DNA from: Bradyrhizobium sp. 170
GTDB taxonomy: Bacteria > Pseudomonadota > Alphaproteobacteria > Rhizobiales > Xanthobacteraceae
Reading direction: 5' to 3'
Length of the DNA stretch: 64,000 nucleotides
Assembly (NCBI RefSeq): GCF_023101085.1
Contig: NZ_CP064703.1
Coordinates: 5,332,001-5,396,000, forward strand
This document shows, in pieces, positions 51,766 through 60,564 of this stretch. Every line of letters starts with the position of its first letter. The stretch's first letter is position 1. The notes below the pieces were generated by a model, which saw only the letters and a program-made list of their open reading frames with translations, searched no databases and was not told the origin of the DNA. Made by a program: the position numbers and the translations under genes.

Positions 51766-53151
51766 CTACTCCGCCGCTTGCCTCACATACCTTGCCGTCG
51801 GCGTCCGCATCGTCACCAATTCTTCCGCGGCGGTCGGATGCAGCGCAATGGTCGCGTCGAAGTCCGCCTTGGTCGCCTTCATCTTCACGGCGATCGCAAC
51901 CGCCTGGACGATTTCGGCGGCGGTGTCGCCGACGATGTGACAGCCGAGCACGCGATCCGTCGTGCCGTCGACCACGAGCTTCATCAGCACGCGGGTGTCG
52001 CGGCCGGACATCGTCGCCTTGATCGGGCGGAAATCGGCCTTGTAGATGTCGACATGGCTAACTTGCGCGCGCGCCTGCGCCTCGGTCAGGCCTACGGTGC
52101 CGACCTCGGGCTGCGAGAACACCGCGGTCGGGATGGTGGCGTGGTCGACCTGGACGGGGCGCTTGCCGAACACGGTGTCGGCGAAGGCATGGCCCTCGCG
52201 GATCGCCACCGGCGTCAGATTGAGGCGATGGGTGACGTCGCCGATCGCATAGATATTGTCGACCGAAGTCTTCGACCACTCATCGACGGCGATGCCGCCA
52301 TTCGCCGGGTTGATGGCGACGCCCGCGTTCTCGAGCCCGAGATTGGCGACGTTCGGATGCCGCCCGATTGCGAACATCACCTTGTCGGAGGCGATGCTCG
52401 AACCATCAGACAGATGCGTGGTGAATTCGTTGCCGTGCCTGTCCACCTTGTCGATGGTGCAGCCGGTGATGATCGTGATGCCCTGCTTCTCCATCTCGGC
52501 GCGCACGTGCTTGCGGACGTCCTCGTCGAAACCGCGCAAAATGTTGTCGCCGCGATAGATCACGGTCACGTCGGAGCCGAAGCCGGCAAAGATGCCGGCG
52601 AATTCCAGCGCGATATAGCCGCCGCCCTGGATCACGATGCGCTTCGGCAGTTCGGTGAGATGAAACGCCTCGTTCGAGGAGATGACGTGTTCGATGCCGG
52701 GGATTTCGCGGCCGTGGTTGGGTGCGCCGCCGGTCGCGATCAGGATGTACTTTGCGGTGACCTTTTCGCCGGTCATCAGGCGCAGCGTGTGGGCGTCTTC
52801 CAGCACCGCACGGGTCTTTGCGATGCGCGCGCCTGATTTCTCGACATTGGCGGCGTAGATGCCTTCGAGGCGGGCGATCTCCTTGTCCTTGTTGGCGACC
52901 AGCGTCGGCCAGTCGAAGGAAACGTCCGAGATAGTCCAGCCGAAGCCTTTTGCGTCCTCGATCTCGTGGCGGACGTGCGAGCCGAGCACGAACAGCTTTT
53001 TCGGCACGCAGCCGCGGATCACGCAGGTGCCGCCCATCCGGTATTCTTCGGCGACCATGACCTTGGCGCCATGGTTGGCTGCGATGCGGGCGGCGCGAAC
53101 GCCGCCCGAACCACCGCCGATGACGAACAGATCGACGTCGAACTCAGCCAT
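51766..53151 (-). CDS. gor: glutathione-disulfide reductase
   Basis: A 461-residue flavoprotein disulfide reductase. The redox cysteines are Cys43 and Cys48 in GGTCVIRGCVPKK, FAD binds at GGGSGG near the N-terminus, an NADPH site lies around GGGYIALEFAG, and HPTAAEE near the C-terminus gives the catalytic His-Glu. It maintains reduced glutathione in the cytoplasm. It is followed by a small unknown and preceded by a DUF2059 gene on the same strand. Confidence 0.92.
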   Translation of the reverse strand: MAEFDVDLFVIGGGSGGVRAARIAANHGAKVMVAEEYRMGGTCVIRGCVPKKLFVLGSHVRHEIEDAKGFGWTISDVSFDWPTLVANKDKEIARLEGIYAANVEKSGARIAKTRAVLEDAHTLRLMTGEKVTAKYILIATGGAPNHGREIPGIEHVISSNEAFHLTELPKRIVIQGGGYIALEFAGIFAGFGSDVTVIYRGDNILRGFDEDVRKHVRAEMEKQGITIITGCTIDKVDRHGNEFTTHLSDGSSIASDKVMFAIGRHPNVANLGLENAGVAINPANGGIAVDEWSKTSVDNIYAIGDVTHRLNLTPVAIREGHAFADTVFGKRPVQVDHATIPTAVFSQPEVGTVGLTEAQARAQVSHVDIYKADFRPIKATMSGRDTRVLMKLVVDGTTDRVLGCHIVGDTAAEIVQAVAIAVKMKATKADFDATIALHPTAAEELVTMRTPTARYVRQAAE

Positions 53152-53190
53152 ATCAACCCCGCCCGAAGTCGCTTCTGGTTTCTCTTTTTG

Positions 53191-53259
53191 TTTGACGCGC
53201 TTTCTTCACGCGAACCGGAAGTCCACCCTCGGATCAAGTCCGAGGGCAAGCTTCGCTAA
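53191..53259. repeat. 'ttgacgcg' repeat with inserted hairpin, copy 4
   Basis: tttgacgcgctttcttcacg then cgaaccggaa, as in 43053-43103, followed by CCCTCGGA-TCAAG-TCCGAGGG (53226-53246), which replaces the normal right end. This is a mosaic of two repeat families. Confidence 0.75.
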
Positions 53260-53262
53260 AGA

Positions 53263-53802
53263 TCAGATTTCCTTGCCGCGTTTCCTCATCTCGGCCCGGA
53301 ACTGGCCGTTGATGGTCTCGGCAAAGGCCTGCGCCCACTGGTTCATGTAGGACATGCTGAACTGGATGGCGCGGGGCTCGGCCGCGAGCAGCTTCTGGCC
53401 GAGCGGCGACTTGTAGAAGGTGACGAGATCCTTCAGCTCCTGCTCGGTGAACTCGTTGGCGTAGACCTGCGCCATGCCGTCGCCGATTTCCTTCTCGCGG
53501 CCGGCGAGATTCTTGGCAACGATGATGGCGACCTCGTTGAGATCCTTCTGATAGTTCAGATTGCTCTGCAGCAGCACGTTCTTGGTCTGCTCGACGAGAT
53601 TGGGAACGGCGTTGGCGTACATCGCCGCCGCGTTCTTCATCGTCAGGATTTCCTTGGCGGCGGCGAGCGCCGCCGGCGAGCCGGGCTTGAGTGTCGTGGT
53701 CGCGGCAGGCGCATTTTTCTGCTGCGCCTCGGCCGGAACGGCGGTCAGGGCCAGTCCGACTGCGAGGCCGGCCGCCGACAAAATCCGTGAAAGGCTCTTC
53801 AT
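53263..53802 (-). CDS. DUF2059 secreted protein
   Basis: A 179-residue protein with a signal peptide (to PAEAQ) and the DUF2059 domain, recognised from FTEQELKDLVTFYKSPLGQKLL. The domain is all-helical and of unknown function, and common in proteobacterial periplasms. It is 24 bp upstream of the rpiA end, that is, downstream of rpiA in the same direction, so probably in the same transcript. Confidence 0.88.
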   Translation of the reverse strand: MKSLSRILSAAGLAVGLALTAVPAEAQQKNAPAATTTLKPGSPAALAAAKEILTMKNAAAMYANAVPNLVEQTKNVLLQSNLNYQKDLNEVAIIVAKNLAGREKEIGDGMAQVYANEFTEQELKDLVTFYKSPLGQKLLAAEPRAIQFSMSYMNQWAQAFAETINGQFRAEMRKRGKEI

Positions 53803-53826
53803 TCCAATTCTCCTCGATTACCGGCG

Positions 53827-54525
53827 TTACCGCCGCTCAACTACGCGAATTCCCTGGGCACCTGCCAGGACGGCGGTGCTGGCCAGGCCAATGAACAACC
53901 CGTGTTCGACGACACCCGGGATCAGGCTCAACAGGCCCGCCAGACGCGGCGCATCCGTGATGCGTTCCAGATGGGCATCGACAATCCAGTGGCCGCCATC
54001 GGTGACAAAAACGTGGCCGTCCTTGCCCTTGCGGAGCCCCATTTGCCCGGAAACGCCGCTTTGGGCAAATGCCATTGCCATCGCCCGCTGGGTTGCGGCC
54101 AGCCCGAACGGAATCACCTCTACAGGTAGGGGGAAACGGCCGAGAACATCGACCCATTTGGTATCGTCGGCAATCACGATCATGCGATCGGAGGCCGCCG
54201 CCACGATTTTCTCCCGCAACAGCGCGCCGCCGCCGCCCTTGATCAGGTTCAACGCGGGATCGAGCTCGTCGGCGCCGTCGACGGTGAGATCGAGCCGGTC
54301 GACTTCATCGAGCGTAGTCAGCGGAATTTTGCACGCTTCGGCCTGGGCGCGGGTCGCCTCCGAGGTGGGCACGCCCACCACTTTCATCCCACCCGCAACC
54401 TTCTCGCCGAGCAGGTCGACAAAATGCTTGGCGGTCGAGCCGGTGCCGAGCCCGAGCTTCATGCCGTCCTGCACATGCTCCAGCGCCTGTGCCGCCGCCT
54501 GCCGCTTAAGTCCGTCCATATCCAC
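53827..54525 (-). CDS. rpiA: ribose-5-phosphate isomerase A
   Basis: A 232-residue RpiA that interconverts ribulose 5-phosphate and ribose 5-phosphate in the pentose phosphate pathway. The phosphate-binding [11 protein letters not shown], the catalytic DGADELD and the [11 protein letters not shown] loop are all present. ATG 54525 and 54519 are both possible starts. It leads a small unit with the DUF2059 gene. Confidence 0.93.
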   Translation of the reverse strand: MDMDGLKRQAAAQALEHVQDGMKLGLGTGSTAKHFVDLLGEKVAGGMKVVGVPTSEATRAQAEACKIPLTTLDEVDRLDLTVDGADELDPALNLIKGGGGALLREKIVAAASDRMIVIADDTKWVDVLGRFPLPVEVIPFGLAATQRAMAMAFAQSGVSGQMGLRKGKDGHVFVTDGGHWIVDAHLERITDAPRLAGLLSLIPGVVEHGLFIGLASTAVLAGAQGIRVVERR

Positions 54526-54629
54526 GTGCCGAATGCCTTCCGAAATCCGCCGATCCGCGGGCGCATGTCTAGCGTCGTTTTACCGGCAGGAACAGCGTCG
54601 ACAGGCGCCCGGAGCGGCCAATTTTGGGG

Positions 54630-55682
54630 TTAACCGGCCTCACTGCCCCCGAAAGGCAGGTTTCGATCAGGACTTACCTTGCTGGCGCCAAGGACGGCCG
54701 CGCGCAGGGCGGACGGGGTCATTCCATAGTGACGACGAAAATCATGATTGAAGGTCGAAAGATCGCCGTAACCGGCCTCAAACGCCAGCGCGCCGATGGT
54801 GCGGCCGGCCAGGTTTGGATTGCTGAGGCTGCGATGGACCAGCGCCAGCCGCCGGGCACGGACAAAGCGGGACAATGATATGCCCTCACTCTCGAACAAT
54901 TTGTGCACATAACGCGGTGTGACGCGATGGCGCCGAGCGAGGTCGGCGGCCGTTACCGGCCCGTACGTCAGATGCTGGGCGATATCGTCCTTCAGCATCC
55001 GCAACCGCGCTGCCCGCAATCCACGTCCGCCAGCGAATTCCGCCGCATCGCGCGACGCACCGATCGCGAGCGCACAGAGATCGTGAATATGCAGCGACAC
55101 GGCTCGCGCCACTTCCGGAGACTGCACGGCGGATTGATCCTCGAGGACGCCGAGATAGCTGACCAGCAGCGGCAGCACGGCGGAATCCAGATGCGTCGGC
55201 TTGGCGACCGCGTCCTCCGCGCCCGGCGCCATCGCCATGATGATTTTGCGTGACACCGCGACGCTGACGAACTTCGACGCCCCGCCGAACGACATCGCGC
55301 TGACATCGGCGTTCGACGTCAGAACGCCCGCGCCCGCGTTCGCAATTACTTCCCTGCCGCATTGAGTCACGGAGGCTTCGCTGGCCTGCTGAATCGTGAG
55401 GACGAGGTCGTCGCAGCCATCGCTCAGAAGCTCGCGCGTGCGGTGCGTCTCGATGCCGTGCGTGAGCGTGGTCCACTGAATCCGGACATGGGCTTCCGAC
55501 GCGTGGGGAGCTTCGCCGAACGACCATATCTGCATATCGGCATGACAGGCCTCGTCGAGCGCCCGGCAGTAGCGCCGCGAGGCTGAGCGGCAAAACACCT
55601 CATACCATGCCGGCAGACGCTGTGCCGGCGTCAGGTCTCGCGTCGAGAAACGAAAAGGCGGATTGATCGGAACGAAGCTCAC
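54630..55682 (-). CDS. AraC family transcriptional regulator
   Basis: A 350-residue regulator: an N-terminal cupin-like ligand-binding region of the AraC_binding_2 type (about residues 25-215) and a C-terminal pair of helix-turn-helix motifs (ending GYGDLSTFNHDFRRHYGMTPSAL). The start is GTG 55682 (VSFVPINPPFRFSTRDL); the long upstream open frame is not protein-like. It is divergent from two cupin genes, with 190 bp between, which makes them its likely targets. The effector is unknown. Confidence 0.87.
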   Translation of the reverse strand: MSFVPINPPFRFSTRDLTPAQRLPAWYEVFCRSASRRYCRALDEACHADMQIWSFGEAPHASEAHVRIQWTTLTHGIETHRTRELLSDGCDDLVLTIQQASEASVTQCGREVIANAGAGVLTSNADVSAMSFGGASKFVSVAVSRKIIMAMAPGAEDAVAKPTHLDSAVLPLLVSYLGVLEDQSAVQSPEVARAVSLHIHDLCALAIGASRDAAEFAGGRGLRAARLRMLKDDIAQHLTYGPVTAADLARRHRVTPRYVHKLFESEGISLSRFVRARRLALVHRSLSNPNLAGRTIGALAFEAGYGDLSTFNHDFRRHYGMTPSALRAAVLGASKVSPDRNLPFGGSEAG

Positions 55683-55872
55683 GGCACCCTCATGACCTGA
55701 CCGGCATCGCGCGTTCGTGGAAAATCGCCGCGCCTGTGCACTCGTTCCCAAATCTCCGTTCACTTCTGCCCAAGCCGGGCAAGGCCCACCTTTCCTATCC
55801 TCTCTCAACAGGCTGCGGTTCCGCCGGATGGAACCGCAGCGATCGGTCCAATGGAACACACGGAGAGACGCC

Positions 55873-56295
55873 ATGAAAATGAGCGCACGCGCGCTGGCTG
55901 CGTTGATCGCCTCGGCTTCGGTGCCGGCCAACGCCGTAGCCGTCGAGCCGCCGCGCGAAACCGTGATTTCGTCACTGAAGCAGCCGATACCGAGCATTGC
56001 CGGAAAAAGCCTCGTCGCGTCGGTGGTCTATTACAGGCCGGGCGCGAAGTCGCCGCCGCACAGGCATCCGGCCGCCCATCTGATTTTCGCGCAGGTGCTG
56101 TCCGGCGCGATCCGCAGTCAGGTCAACGACGAACCGCCCAAGGTCTACCCCGCGGGAGCAAGCTGGTTCGAACTGCCCGGCGCGCACCACGTGATCAGCG
56201 AAAATGCGAGCAGCTCCGAATCCGCACAATTGCTCGTCGTCTTCGTGGTCGACGCGGATAATCGCGAGCTGATTGCACCCGATCCGAAACAATGA
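55873..56295 (+). CDS. secreted cupin-domain protein
   Basis: A 140-residue protein with a signal peptide (to about PANAVA) and a single cupin barrel. The first metal motif is intact (PPHRHPAAHLIFAQVLSG), and the second is GASWFELPGAHHVIS. ATG 55873 follows GGAGAG. It is the first gene transcribed away from the AraC-type regulator and overlaps or nearly abuts a second cupin gene. Substrate unknown. Confidence 0.82.
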   Translation: MKMSARALAALIASASVPANAVAVEPPRETVISSLKQPIPSIAGKSLVASVVYYRPGAKSPPHRHPAAHLIFAQVLSGAIRSQVNDEPPKVYPAGASWFELPGAHHVISENASSSESAQLLVVFVVDADNRELIAPDPKQ

Positions 56296-56309
56296 GTGGG
56301 AGATATGCG

Positions 56310-56831
56310 ATGCAAAATCACGGCACGCAGGAAAGGCTGATTGCCCATCTGGTGAACTGGCAAGGCCTCGAACACTTTGAGGCCCTCGGACCGGTCCTGG
56401 AATTCCTGACAGGAACGCAGATTTCACCGTGCATCATACGAGGCACCATTCCACCCGGCGTATTTGTCCCGCTCCACAGCCATGCCGACCCGGAAACGTT
56501 CGTGCACATTTCGGGAGAGTTCGAAGGTCTTTCGGAAACGGATGGCCATTTCGAATGGATACGGATTCGGCCGGGCGATGTATTTCATGTGCCGCCAAAC
56601 GCGCGACACGCCTTCCGCAATCGCTTCTCCGAATCCGCCATTTCCATCATCGTCACGACGCCGAAGCTGGGCAGCCTGCTGCGAGCGATCAGCCTGCCGG
56701 CCGGCAATACCGGCGCGATAACGCCCGAAAGAGTCCGTCAGGCGCTGACGACCGCGGAAAGCTTCGGCTACTGGAATGCAACTCCCGAGGAAAATGCGCG
56801 GGTCGGCCTGAATCTGCTCGCCGCCCCATGA
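56310..56831 (+). CDS. cupin-domain protein
   Basis: A 173-residue protein with one cupin barrel (VPLHSHADPETFVHISGEFEG, then PGDVFHVPPNARHAFRN), carrying the usual His/Glu metal ligands. I take ATG 56310 because GGGAG lies 7 nt upstream. The ATG at 56292, which overlaps the previous stop as ATGA, is an alternative with no ribosome site. No signal peptide. It pairs with the secreted cupin gene and is probably under control of the divergent AraC-type regulator. Confidence 0.8.
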   Translation: MQNHGTQERLIAHLVNWQGLEHFEALGPVLEFLTGTQISPCIIRGTIPPGVFVPLHSHADPETFVHISGEFEGLSETDGHFEWIRIRPGDVFHVPPNARHAFRNRFSESAISIIVTTPKLGSLLRAISLPAGNTGAITPERVRQALTTAESFGYWNATPEENARVGLNLLAAP

Positions 56832-56850
56832 GCGCGTTGACGGGAGCTCG

Positions 56851-57681
56851 CTATTGCACCTTGTCCATCGCGGCCAAAATGGCTGCAAATCGCGGCTCGA
56901 CCTCGGCCCGCATGCCGGGATGGGTGAAAACATAGAGTTCATTCTCCCGGACTGCCTCAAGCACGCGCGCGGCGACGGTAGTGGGATCGAGCCCCGCCTC
57001 GATCTGTCTCGCGATCTCAGCCACCATGGCTGCCGCCGGAGTGGCGGGATCGAGCGGCTGCGACTGGCCGTAGCGCTCGGGCCGATTTCGCCCGCTCTCG
57101 CCGATGCGCGTGCGCACAAAGTGTGGACACAACACGCTTACGCCGATCCAGTGCGGCTCGAGCTGCAGGGCAAGGCCTTCCGACATGCTGACGACCGCAA
57201 ACTTGCTCGCCGCATAGGGGCTGAATCCCAATCCCGTCTGCATTCCCGCCATCGATGCGGTGTTGACGATATGACCGCCCTCGCCATGCGCGCGGATGTG
57301 CGGCAGGAAGCTTTTGATGCCGTGAAGCACGCCCATCAGATTGACGTCGATGACCCATCGCCAATTATCCAGCGAGATGTGGTCGATACCGCCGCTGGCA
57401 GCCACCCCCGCATTGTTGCACACGACATGGACACGGCCGAACGCATCGAACGTGGCCTGCGCCGCGCGCTCGACGCTTTCCGCGTCGGTCACATCGCAGA
57501 TGGTGCCGCTGATGTCGGGGGAGATTTCCCGCAGGCTTTTGACGGCGGCCTGCAGGGCATCCGTCTCGATATCGGCCAGCATCACCTTCATGCCGGCCTG
57601 CGCAAACGCCCGGCCGAGCGCAAGTCCGATCCCTGCAGCCCCGCCGGTCACAAAAGCGGTCTTGCCGGCGAGGTCTCGCAT
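56851..57681 (-). CDS. short-chain dehydrogenase/reductase
   Basis: A 276-residue classical SDR: cofactor motif TGGAAGIG, NNAG, and the catalytic tyrosine/lysine YAASK with a serine in NTASMAG. It uses NAD(P)H on an alcohol or ketone; the substrate is unknown. It is convergent with the second cupin gene, with 19 bp between the stops, and may act in the same process, but nothing proves it. Confidence 0.88.
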   Translation of the reverse strand: MRDLAGKTAFVTGGAAGIGLALGRAFAQAGMKVMLADIETDALQAAVKSLREISPDISGTICDVTDAESVERAAQATFDAFGRVHVVCNNAGVAASGGIDHISLDNWRWVIDVNLMGVLHGIKSFLPHIRAHGEGGHIVNTASMAGMQTGLGFSPYAASKFAVVSMSEGLALQLEPHWIGVSVLCPHFVRTRIGESGRNRPERYGQSQPLDPATPAAAMVAEIARQIEAGLDPTTVAARVLEAVRENELYVFTHPGMRAEVEPRFAAILAAMDKVQ

Positions 57682-57749
57682 GGTCGTATCTCCCGAGATT
57701 TGAAGTTCCCTACTTGCATGATGCCGCGCCTGCCGCTAGCGAATTCCGG

Positions 57750-58436
57750 ATGAGCCTTCCCCGCACCGTTGTCTTCGACCTCGACGGCACTTTGGTCGAC
57801 ACCGCACCCGACCTGATTGCCGCGCTCAATTTCGCGCTCGACCGCGAGGGCGTGCCGCCCGTGCCCTTCAAATCGGCGCGCAACATGATCGGCGCCGGCG
57901 CCCGCAAGCTGATCGAGCGCGGGCTCGAGCTGGAAGGCCGCGCGATGAGCGTGGAAGACGTCAACCGCCTCATGCGCGATTTCATCGACTATTACGCCGC
58001 CCACATTGCGGATGCCTCGCGGCCGTTCGTGGGGCTGGAAGCCGCGCTCGATGAGCTTGCGGCGCAGGGCTGCCGCTTCGCGGTGTGCACCAACAAGCTG
58101 GAATGGCTGTCGAAGCGGCTGCTTGATCAACTGGGCCTGAGCGGACGATTTGCCGCCATCTGCGGCGCCGATACGTTCGGCGTCTCCAAGCCCGATCCCG
58201 TCATTTTGCAGCAGACGGTGGCACGGGCGGGCGGCGATATGGCTACGACCATCATGGTTGGCGACGCCGGTCCCGACGTTGGCGTGGCGAGGCGGGCCGG
58301 CGTTCCCGTGATCGGGGTCGAGTTCGGCTACACGGATGTGCCGATCGCCGAACTGAAGCCCGACCGGCTGATCGGCCATATGCGCGATTTGCCGGCGGCG
58401 GTGGAAAGCCTCAGCAAGGTTTCGTCCCGATCGTAA
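57750..58436 (+). CDS. gph: phosphoglycolate phosphatase (HAD family)
   Basis: A 228-residue HAD hydrolase, subfamily IA. Motif I is FDLDGTLVDT (Asp10 nucleophile, Asp12), motif II is VCTNK, motif III the lysine of SKPDP, and motif IV VGDAGPD. It dephosphorylates 2-phosphoglycolate, made by Rubisco side activity and DNA repair. ATG 57750 is chosen over an upstream in-frame ATG at 57714. Followed by a palindrome and a CtrA-like box. Confidence 0.88.
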   Translation: MSLPRTVVFDLDGTLVDTAPDLIAALNFALDREGVPPVPFKSARNMIGAGARKLIERGLELEGRAMSVEDVNRLMRDFIDYYAAHIADASRPFVGLEAALDELAAQGCRFAVCTNKLEWLSKRLLDQLGLSGRFAAICGADTFGVSKPDPVILQQTVARAGGDMATTIMVGDAGPDVGVARRAGVPVIGVEFGYTDVPIAELKPDRLIGHMRDLPAAVESLSKVSSRS

Positions 58437-58462
58437 CCGTATGATTTATCTAATGTATTTAA

Positions 58463-58481
58463 AACGCCAATGCTTGGCGTT
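58463..58481. terminator. 8-bp perfect hairpin after gph
   Basis: AACGCCAA-TGC-TTGGCGTT begins 27 bp past the gph stop and overlaps the CtrA-like box by 2 bp. It could end the gph transcript, though the following U-tract is weak. Confidence 0.5.
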
Positions 58482-58495
58482 AACCATTCTTTAAC
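58480..58495 (+). promoter_or_regulatory. candidate CtrA-binding box
   Basis: TTAACCATTCTTTAAC matches the full TTAA-N7-TTAAC consensus of the alphaproteobacterial cell-cycle regulator CtrA, including the TTAACCAT half site. It lies about 95 bp upstream of the lipoprotein start. Confidence 0.6.
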
Positions 58496-58590
58496 GAATT
58501 TTCCCGGACTGGTTGCAGCTCTGTTCGCGCACTCCTATGGTTCGCCATTGGGGATTGTGGCGGATTTGCCGCAAGTCAGAGTGATCGATC

Positions 58591-59031
58591 ATGCGTGGTA
58601 TCATCGCGATTGCCGTCGCCGGAGCGGGCCTCGCCGGCTGCTCGTCGCTTTCTCTTGATTCCTTCAAACCGGCGCCGCCGCTGGTAAAGGTGGCCCTGGA
58701 ATCGGTGCCGCCGGGAGCGGATGCCACGACCTCGCTCGGACCGGCCTGCAAAACCCCCTGCTCGATCGACGTGCCCGCGCCAGACGCCGGCTTCTCCGTC
58801 ACCTTCGCGAGCCCCAAGTTCCAGCCGGTCACGGTTCCGGTCCAGGTGATCCGCAATCCCGGCGATTTTGCCTCGCCGCCGACGACCATCATCGAGCCCA
58901 GCCCGGTGTTCGCGGAACTCAGGCCGACCGCGCCGCCGCCGAAGGCGCGCAAGCCGATGCGCCCCAAGAAGCCGAAGTCCAAAGCCGCCGCGGCGCCGAA
59001 CCCAGCCTCCGCGCAGTCCGCGGCCCGCTAA
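58591..59031 (+). CDS. lipoprotein with PEGA-like domain
   Basis: A 146-residue lipoprotein with signal MRGIIAIAVAGAGLAGC and lipobox LAGC (Cys17 lipidated). The middle part (VALESVPPGADATTSLGPACKTPC) resembles a PEGA-type beta domain. The C-terminal 45 residues are Pro/Lys/Ala-rich, possibly contacting peptidoglycan or DNA-like polyanions. A CtrA-like box upstream suggests cell-cycle control. Function unknown. Confidence 0.78.
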   Translation: MRGIIAIAVAGAGLAGCSSLSLDSFKPAPPLVKVALESVPPGADATTSLGPACKTPCSIDVPAPDAGFSVTFASPKFQPVTVPVQVIRNPGDFASPPTTIIEPSPVFAELRPTAPPPKARKPMRPKKPKSKAAAAPNPASAQSAAR

Positions 59032-59082
59032 GTCCCGGCTTCCCCTGCCGGACCTCGCAACTGCACCCGCAAGCTTGCTGAT

Positions 59083-59108
59083 TGTAGGCGCCTTACAACG
59101 TGCCTACA
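59083..59108. promoter_or_regulatory. 7-bp inverted repeat upstream of moaA
   Basis: TGTAGGC and GCCTACA frame 12 bp, ending 49 bp before the moaA start. Inside it is an 8-bp palindrome AGGCGCCT (59086-59093). Either an operator or a leader hairpin. Confidence 0.5.
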
Positions 59109-59156
59109 TTATGCTACCGAGCTAATACCTGAAGACCCCGGTACAAGGCAGCTTGA

Positions 59157-60185
59157 ATGAGCGGATCTCCGTCACCCGATCAGTTGTTCCGACCGATGGT
59201 CGATCCGTTCGGCCGGACCATCCGGTATCTGCGCGTGTCGGTGACCGATCGCTGCGACCTGCGCTGCTTCTATTGCATGTCCGAGGACATGACGTTCCTG
59301 CCGAAGAAGGACCTGCTGACGCTGGAAGAACTCGACCGGCTGTGCTCGGCCTTCATCGCCAAGGGCGTGCGCAAGATCCGCCTCACCGGCGGCGAGCCGC
59401 TGGTCCGGCGCAACGTGATGTCACTGGTGCGCTCGCTGTCGCGGCATCTTTCAAGCGGCGCGCTCGATGAGCTGACGCTAACCACCAACGCTTCGCAACT
59501 GGCGCGCTTTGCCGGCGAATTGCGCGACTGCGGCGTCCGCCGCGTCAACGTCTCGCTCGACACGCTCGATGCGCAGAAGTTCCGCGCCATCACGCGCTGG
59601 GGCGATCTCGACAAGGTGTTGGACGGCATCGAGGCCGCGCGTGACGCAGGCCTTGCGGTCAAGATCAACGCGGTGGCGCTGAAGAACATGAACGAGGAGG
59701 AAATCCCTTCGCTGATGGAATGGGCGCACGGCAAGGGCATGGCGCTGACGCTGATCGAAGTCATGCCGATGGGCGACATCGGCGAAGGCCGCATCGATCA
59801 GTACGTGCCGCTGTCGTTGCTACGCGCGCGCCTCGCCCAGCACTACACGCTGACCGACCTCGACGACGATACCGGCGGCCCCGCCCGCTATGTCCGCGTT
59901 GCCGAGACCGGCGGCAAGCTCGGCTTCATCACGCCGATGACGCATAATTTCTGTGAGTCCTGTAACCGGGTACGGATCACCTGCACCGGCACGCTGCATA
60001 CCTGCCTCGGCCACGAGGATGCCTCCGATTTGCGCAAGCCGTTGCGGGCTTCCTCCGACGACGACTTGCTGTCGGCCGCGATCGATCGCGCCATCGGGCT
60101 GAAGCCGAAGGGCCACGACTTCATCATCGACCGCCGGCATAACCGCCCGAGCGTCTCTCGCCACATGAGCGTAACCGGCGGCTGA
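59157..60185 (+). CDS. moaA: GTP 3',8-cyclase
   Basis: A 342-residue radical SAM enzyme, first step of molybdenum cofactor synthesis. The N-terminal cluster ligands are Cys33, Cys37 and Cys40 (CDLRCFYC). The C-terminal GTP-binding cluster uses Cys266, Cys269 and Cys283 ([11 protein letters not shown]). The protein ends in the conserved Gly-Gly tail. Start ATG 59157. No other mo- gene is adjacent. Confidence 0.94.
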   Translation: MSGSPSPDQLFRPMVDPFGRTIRYLRVSVTDRCDLRCFYCMSEDMTFLPKKDLLTLEELDRLCSAFIAKGVRKIRLTGGEPLVRRNVMSLVRSLSRHLSSGALDELTLTTNASQLARFAGELRDCGVRRVNVSLDTLDAQKFRAITRWGDLDKVLDGIEAARDAGLAVKINAVALKNMNEEEIPSLMEWAHGKGMALTLIEVMPMGDIGEGRIDQYVPLSLLRARLAQHYTLTDLDDDTGGPARYVRVAETGGKLGFITPMTHNFCESCNRVRITCTGTLHTCLGHEDASDLRKPLRASSDDDLLSAAIDRAIGLKPKGHDFIIDRRHNRPSVSRHMSVTGG

Positions 60186-60564
60186 GTTCGCCGATTAATT
60201 TATCATCCGCCCCAACGCGGATTTATCAGGCCAACCAATCAATTAATCCCCGCGTCAATTTGTCCATTTTCCGATTGACGCCGCCGCGGCGCGCTGAAAT
60301 GGTGCGGCTGCTTCACGCCAGCACGGCCGGGACAGGCCGCTGCATCCCTTGGGTTGCAGTCAAGACGGCGGTAGCGCGAGACGGGGGAGGACTTATCGTT
60401 GCAATCGCATCTGCGAATGAGTTGCGGACTCGTGCGTTTTTCGCGCGAAAGCGAACCTGCGCGTTCGGTGCAGGACGGCAGCTCCAGGCGCCCGGCGCGA
60501 GATGGCAACGCAATATCAATGAAGACATCCGGCACGCGTCGATGACGCGTCCGAGGAGAGCGTA
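60186..60564. other. 379-bp intergenic region before the TRAP genes
   Basis: Holds the possible moaA terminator and presumably the TRAP operon promoter. A 101-codon plus frame (60260-60565) has arginine-rich, non-protein-like composition and no ribosome site, so I do not call a gene. Confidence 0.5.
60205..60222 (+). terminator. weak terminator-like hairpin after moaA
   Basis: ATCCGC-CCCAAC-GCGGAT followed by TTATC, 20 bp past the moaA stop. The 6-bp stem is short, so it is only a possible end of the transcript. Confidence 0.4.

Noticed and set aside
54630..55997. Longer AraC regulator starting at 55997
   Set aside because: The extra 105 codons do not look like protein and overlap the cupin gene's leader and start; GTG 55682 fits the family start.
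59032..59156. Moco riboswitch in front of moaA
   Set aside because: The leader is only about 125 bp and lacks the multi-stem structure and conserved segments of the known Moco RNA motif; only a simple inverted repeat is visible.
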